A stretch of 64,000 nt of DNA from Brevibacillus fulvus. Its GTDB lineage: Bacteria; Bacillota; Bacilli; Brevibacillales; Brevibacillaceae. Position numbers and translations under genes: made by a program. Position 1 is the stretch's first letter; the number at the start of each line of letters is the position of its first letter. The DNA is taken from contig NZ_JAFBEB010000002.1 in assembly GCF_016908525.1 (NCBI RefSeq), positions 1 through 64,000 of the forward strand. The letters run 5' to 3'. Below are positions 17,864 to 26,151 of this stretch, piece after piece. The notes beneath the pieces were generated by a model that saw nothing but the letters and a program-made list of their open reading frames with translations, ran no database searches and was not told the DNA's origin.

Positions 17864-18418
17864 ATGAAACTGTTGGGAATCTCGGGAACTCTGGTAGGAA
17901 CGAAAACGAAAACGATTGTACAAAACGTGCTTGATCACGTAAATATGGTTGCGCCGGAAATCCAAACGGAATGTATGGATTTGCGTGACTATCGGCTTGA
18001 ATTCTGTGATGGACGCGATCCGCAAGCTTATACGGAAGATACCAAAAAAGCGATTGAGCTGATCAATCACGCTGACTTTTATGTGATTGGCACTCCGGTT
18101 TTTCAATCCTCTCTTAGCGGAGCTCTAAAAAATTTGCTGGACTTGGTGCCACCGGCATCTTTTAGACAGAAGGTAGTCGGTTTAGTGGCGACTGGTGGAA
18201 CGTATCAGCATTATTTGGTCATCGAAAATCAACTGAAGCCGATTTTTGGCTATTTTCGGTCCATTGTGGCGCCGAGCTATGTTTACGCTCATTCCAGTCA
18301 TTTTAATCAACGGAACGACTTGGTGGACGAAGAGGTTTGCCAGCGGGTCGCTCAATTAGCCGAGGAGTTAATCTGGATGCAACAATCATTGCAGCGTCCT
18401 TCCGACATCGTCGGCTGA
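17864..18418 (+). CDS. NAD(P)H-dependent FMN reductase
   Basis: A 184-residue flavodoxin-fold reductase of the NADPH-dependent FMN reductase family, SsuE/MsuE-like. The N-terminal strand and phosphate loop read MKLLGISGTLVGTKTKT. The flavin/NAD contact motifs GTPVFQSSLSGALKNLLD and VGLVATGGTYQHYL follow. Such enzymes supply reduced FMN to two-component monooxygenases, and a luciferase-like monooxygenase lies three genes downstream (20778). It is the first gene of the plus-strand unit behind the operator at 17752-17779, with a leader of about 115 bases. GGAGG precedes the start. Confidence 0.9.
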   Translation: MKLLGISGTLVGTKTKTIVQNVLDHVNMVAPEIQTECMDLRDYRLEFCDGRDPQAYTEDTKKAIELINHADFYVIGTPVFQSSLSGALKNLLDLVPPASFRQKVVGLVATGGTYQHYLVIENQLKPIFGYFRSIVAPSYVYAHSSHFNQRNDLVDEEVCQRVAQLAEELIWMQQSLQRPSDIVG

Positions 18419-18460
18419 ACTCAGGCAAGTACTTCCTTTAGAATGGAGCGGCCAACGTTT

Positions 18461-18474
18461 TGAAAGCGTTTTCA
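18461..18474. promoter_or_regulatory. Catabolite-responsive element (cre)
   Basis: TGAAAGCGTTTTCA is a palindromic match to the Bacillales CcpA-binding consensus. It lies between the FMN reductase gene and the transporter gene, where bound CcpA would block transcription into the rest of the unit. Confidence 0.7.
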
Positions 18475-18586
18475 TTAATTTTGATGGCAGACATCTGTGA
18501 AGACCGCTTTTTCGTATTTACCGCCATGCAATGAAGCGTTTTGGACTTCACCTATATCACTTATAGGAAAGGTAGAATGAGTCCCC

Positions 18587-19942
18587 ATGAATAATAGGAT
18601 AAACGTATCTGACTGGATCGACCAGAAAAAGCTGAGCGGGTTCCAAGTGTGCACGATTGTCCTGTGTGCATTGGTAGCGCTGTTGGATGGATTCGACACC
18701 ATCGTCATTTCCTATGTCGCACCTGAGATCGCCAGGATTTGGGAGATTGATATCACGACATTTGGACCGGTGTTTGCCACGGGGTTGTTTGGACTGATGC
18801 TGGGTGCCTTAATCTTTGGGCCGCTTGCTGACAAGATCGGCCGGAAAAGCGTGATTGTCGCTTCCACCTTTATTTTTGGAGTTTGCTCACTTTTGACCGT
18901 GCTTGCGGACAATATGTCGCAATTGATCCTGTTTCGCCTGTTGACCGGTTTAGGCCTTGGCGGCGCTCTGCCGAACATTATCGCCCTTACGGCGGAATAC
19001 TCACCGCGCAGAGTCCGCAGCACGATGGTTTCCCTGATGTTTATTGGCGTACCGGCGGGGAGTTTGCTTGGCGGTATCATTACCGCTCGGATGATTGCCT
19101 CAATGGGCTGGGAATCGGTATTTTACCTGGGGGGGACGATTCCGCTCATGCTTGCAGTCTTGCTCATCTTTGCTTTGCCAGAATCTATTCGGTTTTACGT
19201 CGCTACAGGAAAGCACGCAGGCAAAGTAGGGGCAATCCTAAACAAAATTGACCCAGCGGCAGCATTTGACGCCACGGTTGAGTTTCATCTGTCTGAACAG
19301 AAGGCAGATGGATTCACAGTGAAGCACTTGTTTGCGGCGAATCGTACGCGAAATACACTGCTGCTCTGGGTTGTGTTTTTTATGAATCTGCTCGTTATGT
19401 ATTTTTTGCTCAACTGGATGCCAACCGTCTTAAAAGCGGCGGGATTCCCGATTGAAAAGGCGATCATTGCTTCTTCGATGATGCAAGGCGGCGGAATACT
19501 CGGGGGAATCTTGGCTTCACGAATCGGAGACCGCGGCAATCTGCGGAAGGTGCTTTTCGGCTTCTACTGTTTGGCGGCCATCTCCGTCGCAACGATCGGT
19601 TTTGTCAGCAATCTGGCCGGCTTGATGATCGTTATCCTGATTGCCGGGTTCTCGGTCATTGGAGCGCAATTTATTATTAATGGTCTGGCGGCAAGTATTT
19701 ATCCAACAAGCATTCGATCCACAGGCGTAGGCTGGGCTTTAGGGATCGGCAGAATCGGCTCGATCATCGGTCCGATAATCGGCGGAATGATTCTTTCGCT
19801 AAAATGGTCAACCTCCAGCATTTACCTCGTCGGGGCATTTCCGGCCATTCTCGCCGCAATTGCTGTTGTGTTGATGTCCATTCGGAATCAACCCGACATC
19901 CCTGCAGGGCAGAAGAAAGATCCGTTAGACATCAATGCCTAA
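18587..19942 (+). CDS. MFS transporter, aromatic acid:H+ symporter (AAHS) type
   Basis: A 451-residue twelve-helix major-facilitator protein. Helix 1 carries the AAHS hallmark ALLDGFDTIVISYVAPEIA (DGFD). The 2-3 loop reads GPLADKIGRKSVI and the 8-9 loop ASRIGDRGNLRKV. A central cytoplasmic loop of ~60 residues separates the halves. Relatives such as PcaK, BenK and MhpT import aromatic carboxylates such as 4-hydroxybenzoate or benzoate with protons. Its place in the island supports uptake of the aromatic substrate. A weak GGAAAGG precedes the start, and a cre site lies 113 bases upstream. Confidence 0.93.
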   Translation: MNNRINVSDWIDQKKLSGFQVCTIVLCALVALLDGFDTIVISYVAPEIARIWEIDITTFGPVFATGLFGLMLGALIFGPLADKIGRKSVIVASTFIFGVCSLLTVLADNMSQLILFRLLTGLGLGGALPNIIALTAEYSPRRVRSTMVSLMFIGVPAGSLLGGIITARMIASMGWESVFYLGGTIPLMLAVLLIFALPESIRFYVATGKHAGKVGAILNKIDPAAAFDATVEFHLSEQKADGFTVKHLFAANRTRNTLLLWVVFFMNLLVMYFLLNWMPTVLKAAGFPIEKAIIASSMMQGGGILGGILASRIGDRGNLRKVLFGFYCLAAISVATIGFVSNLAGLMIVILIAGFSVIGAQFIINGLAASIYPTSIRSTGVGWALGIGRIGSIIGPIIGGMILSLKWSTSSIYLVGAFPAILAAIAVVLMSIRNQPDIPAGQKKDPLDINA

Positions 19943-19993
19943 AGGTCACGCTTTGACAAACCAAATGATTTCATGGCTAAAGGAGATGGAACA

Positions 19994-20758
19994 ATGAGCA
20001 TATTGTCCGTGAAAGAGGAATTTATCGACGTTGGGGGAAGCAAAGTCCATTTGTACCGTTCGGGAAATGGGGAGCCGCTTCTTTGGCTGCATGGTGCCAA
20101 TGGCCCGCAGTGGGGGGCGTGCATGGATACGCTGGCATCTTCCTACGAGGTGATCGTACCCGATCATCCCGGATTTGGTCAGTCAGAACTTCCGGGATGG
20201 ATGGACAAAATCGATGATATCGCCTTTCATTATCGCGACCTGCTTGACAAACTCGGGATTGAACGCGCCTACATATGCGGAAGTTCACTTGGAGGCTGGA
20301 TTGGCTTGCAATTTGCCTTAACGCATGCGCACCGAGTCAAAAAATTGGTTGTTTCCAATGCTGCCGGCATTAACATTCCGGGAAAAGACAGCCTCAATAC
20401 GTTCCACTTGCCAATCCAACAAGTAGTCGAAAAATGCTATTACGATAAATCATTGGTGCCGAAACTGCCATCCATCGAGCAGCTTCCGGTTGAAGTGTTT
20501 AAAAATCGGGCCATGTTTGCCCGCTTAACGTGGGAACAAGGATATGACGCCAAACTGCTGCATCGCCTGCAAGGGCTGCGAGTCCCTACGCTGATCGTTT
20601 GGGGCAGAAATGACGAATTGATCCCGGTTGAGCATGGGGGAAAATTGCAGCAGGCAATTCCGGATTCGAGATTGTTGATCATTGAACAGTGCGGCCATTT
20701 GCCATATATGGAGAAGACCAAAGAGTTTACCGAAATGCTGTTCAACTTTTTACGATAA
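19994..20758 (+). CDS. Alpha/beta hydrolase
   Basis: A 254-residue alpha/beta-hydrolase. The oxyanion motif is LLWLHGANGPQWG, the nucleophile elbow GSSLGGW (catalytic Ser), the acid in WGRNDELIP, and the catalytic His in CGHLPYME. It resembles esterases and C-C bond hydrolases (MhpC/BphD-like) of aromatic catabolism. Whether it hydrolyses an ester, an amide or a ring-cleavage product cannot be decided. The ATG at 19994 is eight bases after AAAGGAG and is preferred to the ATG at 19973. It is followed after 19 bases by the monooxygenase gene. Confidence 0.88.
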   Translation: MSILSVKEEFIDVGGSKVHLYRSGNGEPLLWLHGANGPQWGACMDTLASSYEVIVPDHPGFGQSELPGWMDKIDDIAFHYRDLLDKLGIERAYICGSSLGGWIGLQFALTHAHRVKKLVVSNAAGINIPGKDSLNTFHLPIQQVVEKCYYDKSLVPKLPSIEQLPVEVFKNRAMFARLTWEQGYDAKLLHRLQGLRVPTLIVWGRNDELIPVEHGGKLQQAIPDSRLLIIEQCGHLPYMEKTKEFTEMLFNFLR

Positions 20759-20777
20759 CAAACAAGGGAGAGATACG

Positions 20778-21929
20778 ATGGTACAAGTATTTGCTTTTCA
20801 TCTCATGCCTTATGGAAAAATGCCGGAAGATTTCAACGAACGCTACGACAGCTCTTGGGTCACCTATTCGAATGCCAATTATGATCCCGAATATGGAAAC
20901 CAGCTGTATCACAACTATCTGGATCAACTTGAATTTTGCGAACAGATGGGATTCGACGGAATCGGGGTCAATGAGCATCATCAAACCCCATATGGCTTGA
21001 TGCCGTCGCCAAATGTAATGGCTGCGACGTTGGCGCGTCGAACGCAAAAAGTGAAAATAGCGATACTGGGCAACGCAATCTCTCTGCGTGATCATCCGCA
21101 GCGCGTCGCGGAAGAGGTCGCGATTCTGGATGTGATTACGAAGGGAAGAATCATTTCCGGTTTTGTCAGGGGCATTGGCGCGGAGTATCACAGCTTTCAA
21201 TTGGACCCAACAAAATCAAAGGAACGGTTTTTTGAAGCGCATGACCTGATCATCCAAGCTTGGACACAAGATGGACCTACTTCCTACTACGGGCAACATT
21301 ACCAATTTCCTTATGTAAATTCTTGGCCGAGACCTTATCAAAAACCGCATCCGCCGATTTGGTGTCCCTCGCAAGGAAGCAAAGACACAATCCGCTTTGC
21401 TGCGCAAAATCGCTATCCGTATTTGCAGACATTCAGTTCAATCCCAAGTGTAAAGTCATCGTTGGATTACTATCGCCAATGTGCGGAGGAATTTGGCTAT
21501 ACAGCGCCGCCCGAACAGTTGGGCTGGTCGACATTCATCTACTGTGCGGAAACAGATGCACAGGCACATGAAGAAGCGGAAGAACACGCGATGTTTTTCT
21601 TTAATAAACTGTTTGTCATGCCAAAAGAGTTCTTTTTCCCGCCTGGCTATATTCCGCCGCAAGCGCAACAAAAAACGTTGCAATCGAAAGCGGGCTTGGG
21701 GCAGCCTGGTTTCTTCACCTATCAGGAACTGACCGAAAAAGGCTATATGATCGTCGGCTCACCGAAAAGTGTCAGGGAGCAGCTCAGGGAATACCATAAG
21801 CAGCTCGGCTTTGGCCTGTTGAACATCAACATTCATTTTGGCGACATGCCGCATGATCGAGCAATGAAAAATATTGAGCTGCTCGGCAAGGAAGTGATCC
21901 CGTCGTTGAAAACGATCACAGTCCATTAA
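20778..21929 (+). CDS. Luciferase-like (LLM) flavin-dependent monooxygenase
   Basis: A 383-residue TIM-barrel flavin-dependent oxygenase of the bacterial luciferase/alkanesulfonate monooxygenase superfamily. Recognisable parts are FCEQMGFDGIGVNEHHQ, the ILGNAISLRDHPQRVAEEVA strand-helix pair, ITKGRIISGFVRG and the C-terminal GSPKSVREQL. It would use reduced FMN from the reductase at 17864 to oxygenate a substrate with O2. The ATG at 20778 follows AAGGGAG; the frame also runs back into the hydrolase gene, but that part is not coding in this frame. It is the last gene of the unit and ends at a terminator shared with the convergent IclR gene. Confidence 0.9.
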   Translation: MVQVFAFHLMPYGKMPEDFNERYDSSWVTYSNANYDPEYGNQLYHNYLDQLEFCEQMGFDGIGVNEHHQTPYGLMPSPNVMAATLARRTQKVKIAILGNAISLRDHPQRVAEEVAILDVITKGRIISGFVRGIGAEYHSFQLDPTKSKERFFEAHDLIIQAWTQDGPTSYYGQHYQFPYVNSWPRPYQKPHPPIWCPSQGSKDTIRFAAQNRYPYLQTFSSIPSVKSSLDYYRQCAEEFGYTAPPEQLGWSTFIYCAETDAQAHEEAEEHAMFFFNKLFVMPKEFFFPPGYIPPQAQQKTLQSKAGLGQPGFFTYQELTEKGYMIVGSPKSVREQLREYHKQLGFGLLNINIHFGDMPHDRAMKNIELLGKEVIPSLKTITVH

Positions 21930-21950
21930 AAAAGCTTGAGAAAAAATAAT

Positions 21951-21994
21951 GACAATTCACATAAGCAACACGCCTTATGTGAATTGTCGTTTTT
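21951..21994. terminator. Bidirectional terminator between the LLM oxygenase and IclR genes
   Basis: Perfect fifteen-base stem: GACAATTCACATAAG (21951-21965) / CTTATGTGAATTGTC (21974-21988). T-rich on the plus side, with an A-rich flank for the other direction. Confidence 0.9.
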
Positions 21995-22775
21995 ATTTGC
22001 CGCGGGGCGACGCTTGATAGCCAATCTTACGGGAGATTTTATCAGCTGTTTCGGCGACCAAAGCCTTCAGGTTATCCAGTTGGTTATCCATATAAACGGC
22101 GGGGCCAATCAGCCCGATGGCGGCGATGATTTCGCCATTGCTGCCAAATACGGGTGCGCCGATGCCTGTTACCCCAATATTGGTTTCGTTTGATTCGACA
22201 TAGATACGATCTTGTTTAATTTGTTGCAGACGTTGGCGAATCACTTCCTTGTCGGTAACGCGGTAAGGCGTATGCCGTGAAACCGGGATTTTCAGGATGT
22301 GTTCAATCCTGCTTTCGGAAAAAAATGCAAGCAAGACAGGGCCGAGGACCCCGTAAATAAACGGGCGGCGCTGGCCTTGAACGGAAGAGAACTTCAGGCC
22401 TTCGTAAGTTTCCTTGTTGTAAATGTAAATAATCTCGTCGCCATCTTCTACCGCCATCAGAACAGTCTGGTTCGTTTTTGCGTGCAGTTCGAGCAACAGT
22501 TCCTCCGCCACCTGCCGGATATCGAAAGTTGAGGAAATCAGGGAACTAAATTGCATGAGCCCTAATCCTGGCTTGTAAGCGGTCAGCTTTTCTTCAAACT
22601 GGACCAGTCGTCTTCTTTCTAACGTACATAAAATCCGATAGACCGTAGAATGAGGGATTTTCGTCATTTTGGCAATTTCGTCTACGGTTAAAACAGGTTT
22701 TTCTATGGTGAAAGCTTGCAATACATCGATGGCTCGGTCGATGGAGCGAATAGAGCCCATATTTACCTCACGCAT
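21993..22775 (-). CDS. IclR-family transcriptional regulator of the aromatic island
   Basis: A 260-residue IclR regulator. The N-terminal winged helix spans ~10-70 (SIDRAIDVLQAFTIEKPVLT, then STVYRILCTLERRRLV). The C-terminal GAF-like effector domain (~85-250) contains RRPFIYGVLGPVLLAF and GVTGIGAPVFGSNGEIIAAIG. IclR proteins commonly control aromatic catabolism and bind short palindromes. The gene sits between the island's two transcription units, divergent from the second. Start ATG 22775 has a near-perfect AAGGAGG. The duplicated operator described at 17752 and 22894 is its most likely target; this is inference from position. Confidence 0.93.
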   Translation of the reverse strand: MREVNMGSIRSIDRAIDVLQAFTIEKPVLTVDEIAKMTKIPHSTVYRILCTLERRRLVQFEEKLTAYKPGLGLMQFSSLISSTFDIRQVAEELLLELHAKTNQTVLMAVEDGDEIIYIYNKETYEGLKFSSVQGQRRPFIYGVLGPVLLAFFSESRIEHILKIPVSRHTPYRVTDKEVIRQRLQQIKQDRIYVESNETNIGVTGIGAPVFGSNGEIIAAIGLIGPAVYMDNQLDNLKALVAETADKISRKIGYQASPRGK

Positions 22776-22845
22776 GACTACCTCCTTGTGGAAATATTTG
22801 TCTCCCTTTCATCTTACAAAAATTAGGCGGGAGGTCAATAATTCT

Positions 22846-22922
22846 GAATATTGACTATCTTTGCTCTGTTTGTTATTTTGGAAATAAGAAAAATGAGTTT
22901 ATAAACTCATTATATGAGTAGA
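22846..22922 (+). promoter_or_regulatory. Island promoter 2 with three-half-site operator
   Basis: GAATATTGACT includes the -35 TTGACT (22851-22856), then 17 bases to the -10 TATTTT (22874-22879). The palindrome TGAGTTTATAAACTCA is at 22894-22909, and a third half-site TGAGTAGA at 22915-22922 starts 21 bases after the first half. It matches the site at 17705-17780 in sequence, order and spacing. Confidence 0.75.
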
Positions 22923-22937
22923 AGGGGTGCTGGTAAA

Positions 22938-23789
22938 GTGAAAATTGCCTTGTTTAACAAGCACAACATCGGGGTAGTGACAGAAGATCGCATCGTCGAA
23001 ATAGGGGAACTCGTCTCGTGGCAGCGGGAAAATCCGCAGCAATCGTTGCAATATCTCATGGAGAATTTCGCAGAACTGAAACCGCGAATTGAACAGTATG
23101 TGACTTCCGCGGAATCTGTGCCTCTTTCCGAAGTGAGTTTGCAGGCACCTGTGCCCAATCCGACCAAAATCGTGGCGGCTCCAGTGAACTACTATTTGCA
23201 TCAGGATGAAATGAATGCGCAGTTCAACAACGCCGAGTTTACGATTGAAAAATTAGGCTTCTTTTTGAAAGCGCCTTCATCAATTATTGGTCCTGGCGAT
23301 ACGGTGAGACTGCCGTTTGCGGACAGGCGGACCGACCACGAAGCGGAATTGGCTTTTGTTGTCGGGAAGAGAGCCAAAGATGTCCCTGCTGCGGAAGCCC
23401 ATCAATACATTTTTGGCTATTTTGGGCTGCTGGATATTACGGTCAGAGGAAAGGAAGATCGTCCATGGCGCAAATCGTTTGATACATTTACGCCAATCGG
23501 ACCATGGATTGTTACGGCTGATGAAGTGGGCAATCCGAATGAACTTGGCTTTAAACTGTGGGTAAATGATGAGCTGCGTCAGTCCGCCAACACCAAAGAT
23601 CTGATCTACGATTGCTATAAATTTTTCGAAGCGGCATCGGCAGTTATGACGTTGGAGCCGGGAGATATTTTGACCACCGGTACCCCGGAAGGCGTCGGCC
23701 CGATTCAAAAAGGCGACGTTGTCCGTATCCAGTTGGAACGGATTGGCGAGTTTTCCGTAGCCGTCGAGGGAAAAGAGGGGGGTAAATGA
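22938..23789 (+). CDS. Fumarylacetoacetate-hydrolase-family protein (acylpyruvase-type)
   Basis: A 283-residue FAH-fold hydrolase. The metal-binding core shows KAPSSIIGPG, DHEAELAFVVGK, the FGYFGLLDIT region and the C-terminal ILTTGTPEGVGPIQKGDVV. In gentisate degradation this family cleaves maleylpyruvate or fumarylpyruvate to pyruvate plus maleate or fumarate. A gentisate-dioxygenase-like gene overlaps its stop (ATGA), so that role fits well. The GTG at 22938 has AAGGGG ten bases upstream; the ATG at 22914 lies inside the operator and is less likely. It is the first gene of the second island unit. Confidence 0.88.
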   Translation: MKIALFNKHNIGVVTEDRIVEIGELVSWQRENPQQSLQYLMENFAELKPRIEQYVTSAESVPLSEVSLQAPVPNPTKIVAAPVNYYLHQDEMNAQFNNAEFTIEKLGFFLKAPSSIIGPGDTVRLPFADRRTDHEAELAFVVGKRAKDVPAAEAHQYIFGYFGLLDITVRGKEDRPWRKSFDTFTPIGPWIVTADEVGNPNELGFKLWVNDELRQSANTKDLIYDCYKFFEAASAVMTLEPGDILTTGTPEGVGPIQKGDVVRIQLERIGEFSVAVEGKEGGK

Positions 23790-24889
23790 TGAATTTTTCC
23801 AAAGAACTGCAACAGTTCCATGAACGTTTGGAAGAGCAAAATCTTGGGCCACTTTGGGCTTCGATCCACGATCTGAACACAATCGAACCAAAGGCAAAGC
23901 CGATTCCCTATCTGTGGAAACGGGAGTTGATCGAGCGAAATTTGGAAGAAGCGGAGCATTTGCTGGAAGTCGGCAACGGGTTGGACCGGCGGGCACTATT
24001 TTTGATTAATCCGGGAATGAAAGACTTGAAGCCTGTCGGTTGGGGCGGTGCAACTCAAACTTTGTATGCTGCTGTGCAAGCGGTTCGACCTGGTGAAGTT
24101 GCTCCCGCGCACCGCCATACGACTACGGCTGTCCGGTTTGTGATGAAAGGACAGGGTGCTTATGGACGGGTCAACGGGGAAAAATTCGCATTCGAACCTG
24201 GCGATTACTTGATCACCCCGACGTGGACTTGGCACGATCATACCAATCTTGGAAATGAAACCGTGTACTGGATGGATTGTCTGGACTCGCCTTTTACGAT
24301 GTACTTGAATGTTTGCTTTACAGAGTTTTATCCAGAAAAGCAGCAAAAGCTTCTGGTGCCGGATGACTATTCGACGAAACGCTATCAGGGGGGAATGATT
24401 CGTCCGATCTCCGACCGTGAACCGAGCATCGCTCCCCTGGGACGCTACAAGTGGGATTTTACGAAAAAAGGGATCGAAGGGTTAAGCCAGTTTGCGCCGG
24501 ACCCGTATGATGGATTTGCCATGGAGTATATCAATCCTTCAAACGGCAAAGATGCCAATGATCGCATTGGGGCGAGAATGCAGATGTTGCCGCCGAAATT
24601 TTCGGGAAAAGCACACCGCCATGTTCATAGCAACGTCTACCATGTCTATAAGGGAAGCGGCTATACGATTATGAACGGCGTGCGTTTTGACTGGTCAGAA
24701 GGAGACTTCTTTGCACTTCCCGCTTGGACCTGGCATGAACATGTGAATGTCTCTGCTGCGGACGAAGCGTGGTTGTTCTCAACCAATGATCTGCCGATCA
24801 TGGAAGCGTTCGGATTTGAGAGAGTCGAAGCGTATGAGGAAAATGGCGGTTATCAACCGATCAAGGAAATTTTTCAACCGCTCATCTAA
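23786..24889 (+). CDS. Double-cupin ring-cleavage dioxygenase, gentisate 1,2-dioxygenase type
   Basis: A 367-residue bicupin. Domain 1 has the iron-binding AHRHTTTAVRFVMKG near residue 110 and PTWTWHDH; domain 2 has AHRHVHSNVYHVYKG near residue 275 and PAWTWHEH. This is the arrangement of gentisate, salicylate and 1-hydroxy-2-naphthoate dioxygenases, which open the ring between a hydroxyl- and a carboxyl-bearing carbon. With an FAD hydroxylase downstream and an FAH hydrolase upstream, gentisate is the best guess. The start overlaps the FAH stop codon, implying translational coupling. Confidence 0.88.
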   Translation: MMNFSKELQQFHERLEEQNLGPLWASIHDLNTIEPKAKPIPYLWKRELIERNLEEAEHLLEVGNGLDRRALFLINPGMKDLKPVGWGGATQTLYAAVQAVRPGEVAPAHRHTTTAVRFVMKGQGAYGRVNGEKFAFEPGDYLITPTWTWHDHTNLGNETVYWMDCLDSPFTMYLNVCFTEFYPEKQQKLLVPDDYSTKRYQGGMIRPISDREPSIAPLGRYKWDFTKKGIEGLSQFAPDPYDGFAMEYINPSNGKDANDRIGARMQMLPPKFSGKAHRHVHSNVYHVYKGSGYTIMNGVRFDWSEGDFFALPAWTWHEHVNVSAADEAWLFSTNDLPIMEAFGFERVEAYEENGGYQPIKEIFQPLI

Positions 24890-24910
24890 CGAAAAAGGGA
24901 GTGAAGATTG

Positions 24911-26128
24911 ATGGGAATGGAACCAATAGTCATCGCCGGAGCTGGTCCAGTCGGGATGACGGTAGCAGATATTTTAAGCGCAAAAGGGGTCTCTGTCATC
25001 GTGCTGGAGAAAGACAGCCAGCCCAGCAAGGAATGGCGCGCATCCACTTTTCACGCGGGAACGCTGGAGTTGCTTGAGCCGGCCGGATTGGCCGACGAAT
25101 TGATGCGGCGCGGACTGGTTGCCGAGAAGGTGCAATACCTCGATCGCAAGGACGGTTTATACGCAGAGTTTGACTTCCGCTTGCTGAAGGAGGAGACGAA
25201 ATATCCGTTTCGCTTGCAAGTTTCGCAAGCAACGTATGTGGAAGTTATTTTTGAGCGATTAAAGCAGCGTGCCAACGCCGATGTTCGCTTTCAGGCGGAA
25301 TTGATTGATTTTCAGCAAGATTCCCAGGGCGTGACAGTTACGATTGAGACCCCTGAGGGAAGGGAGCAGCTCCGCACGCCATATTTGATCGGGACAGACG
25401 GCGGAAGAAGCACCGTCCGCAAAAAATTAGGTGTGACGTTTGACGGGTACACCCATGAGGAACGGTGGATGTTGAACGCAACACCGGTTGATTTTCATCA
25501 GTACAACCCCAACCTTGCCTATGTCAACTATATTTCCGACCCCGAGCAATTTCTCTTTATTTTGCGAGTACCGGAAGCCTGGCGTTTCTTGTATCCGATT
25601 CCCCCGGAGATGTCAGATCAAGTAGCTAGAGATTCAAGTAACATTGAACAAACGATGCAAGAAGTTTTCCGTACCACTGATCGTTTCCCGATTATTGAAA
25701 ATACGATTTATAAAATTCATCAACGGGTAGCCGGTCAGTTTTACCAAGGGCGAGTTGTGTTAGTTGGCGATGCGGCTCACTTGAACAGCCCGATGGGCGG
25801 CTTGGGACTGAACAGCGGCATCCATGATGCGGTCGATCTAGGGATTCGCTTGCTTCGTCTGCTGGATGGCGCTGATCGGGAAGCGGAACTGTCGACCTAC
25901 AATGAATTGCGGCGCCGTGTAGCTGTCGATTACGTCAAAGAGATCAGTGAGAAAAATACGCAGGTGGTCAAGGAAAAAGATCCTGAATATCGCAAACAGC
26001 TTCAGAAGGAGATGGCGGAGTTGGCGAATGATCCGGTTCGGGCAATTAAATGGATGCTGCGTTCAGCGATGATCTCCAGCGTGCGTGAACAGGGAATTGG
26101 AAAACCGCCGGAAGCGTTACAAAAATAA
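24911..26128 (+). CDS. FAD-dependent aromatic-ring hydroxylase
   Basis: A 405-residue class-A flavoprotein monooxygenase. The FAD motif IAGAGPVGMTVADIL is at the N-terminus, the DG motif LIGTDGGRSTVRKKLG near residue 160, and the ribityl-binding GD motif VVLVGDAAHLNSPMGGLGLN near residue 285. It would use NAD(P)H and O2 to hydroxylate an aromatic acid, for example 3-hydroxybenzoate or salicylate to gentisate; the site of attack is not predictable. ATG 24911 follows AGGGAG. It lies 21 bases after the dioxygenase gene. Confidence 0.92.
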   Translation: MGMEPIVIAGAGPVGMTVADILSAKGVSVIVLEKDSQPSKEWRASTFHAGTLELLEPAGLADELMRRGLVAEKVQYLDRKDGLYAEFDFRLLKEETKYPFRLQVSQATYVEVIFERLKQRANADVRFQAELIDFQQDSQGVTVTIETPEGREQLRTPYLIGTDGGRSTVRKKLGVTFDGYTHEERWMLNATPVDFHQYNPNLAYVNYISDPEQFLFILRVPEAWRFLYPIPPEMSDQVARDSSNIEQTMQEVFRTTDRFPIIENTIYKIHQRVAGQFYQGRVVLVGDAAHLNSPMGGLGLNSGIHDAVDLGIRLLRLLDGADREAELSTYNELRRRVAVDYVKEISEKNTQVVKEKDPEYRKQLQKEMAELANDPVRAIKWMLRSAMISSVREQGIGKPPEALQK

Positions 26129-26151
26129 ATCAGGAAACAAGGGGGACTTAA

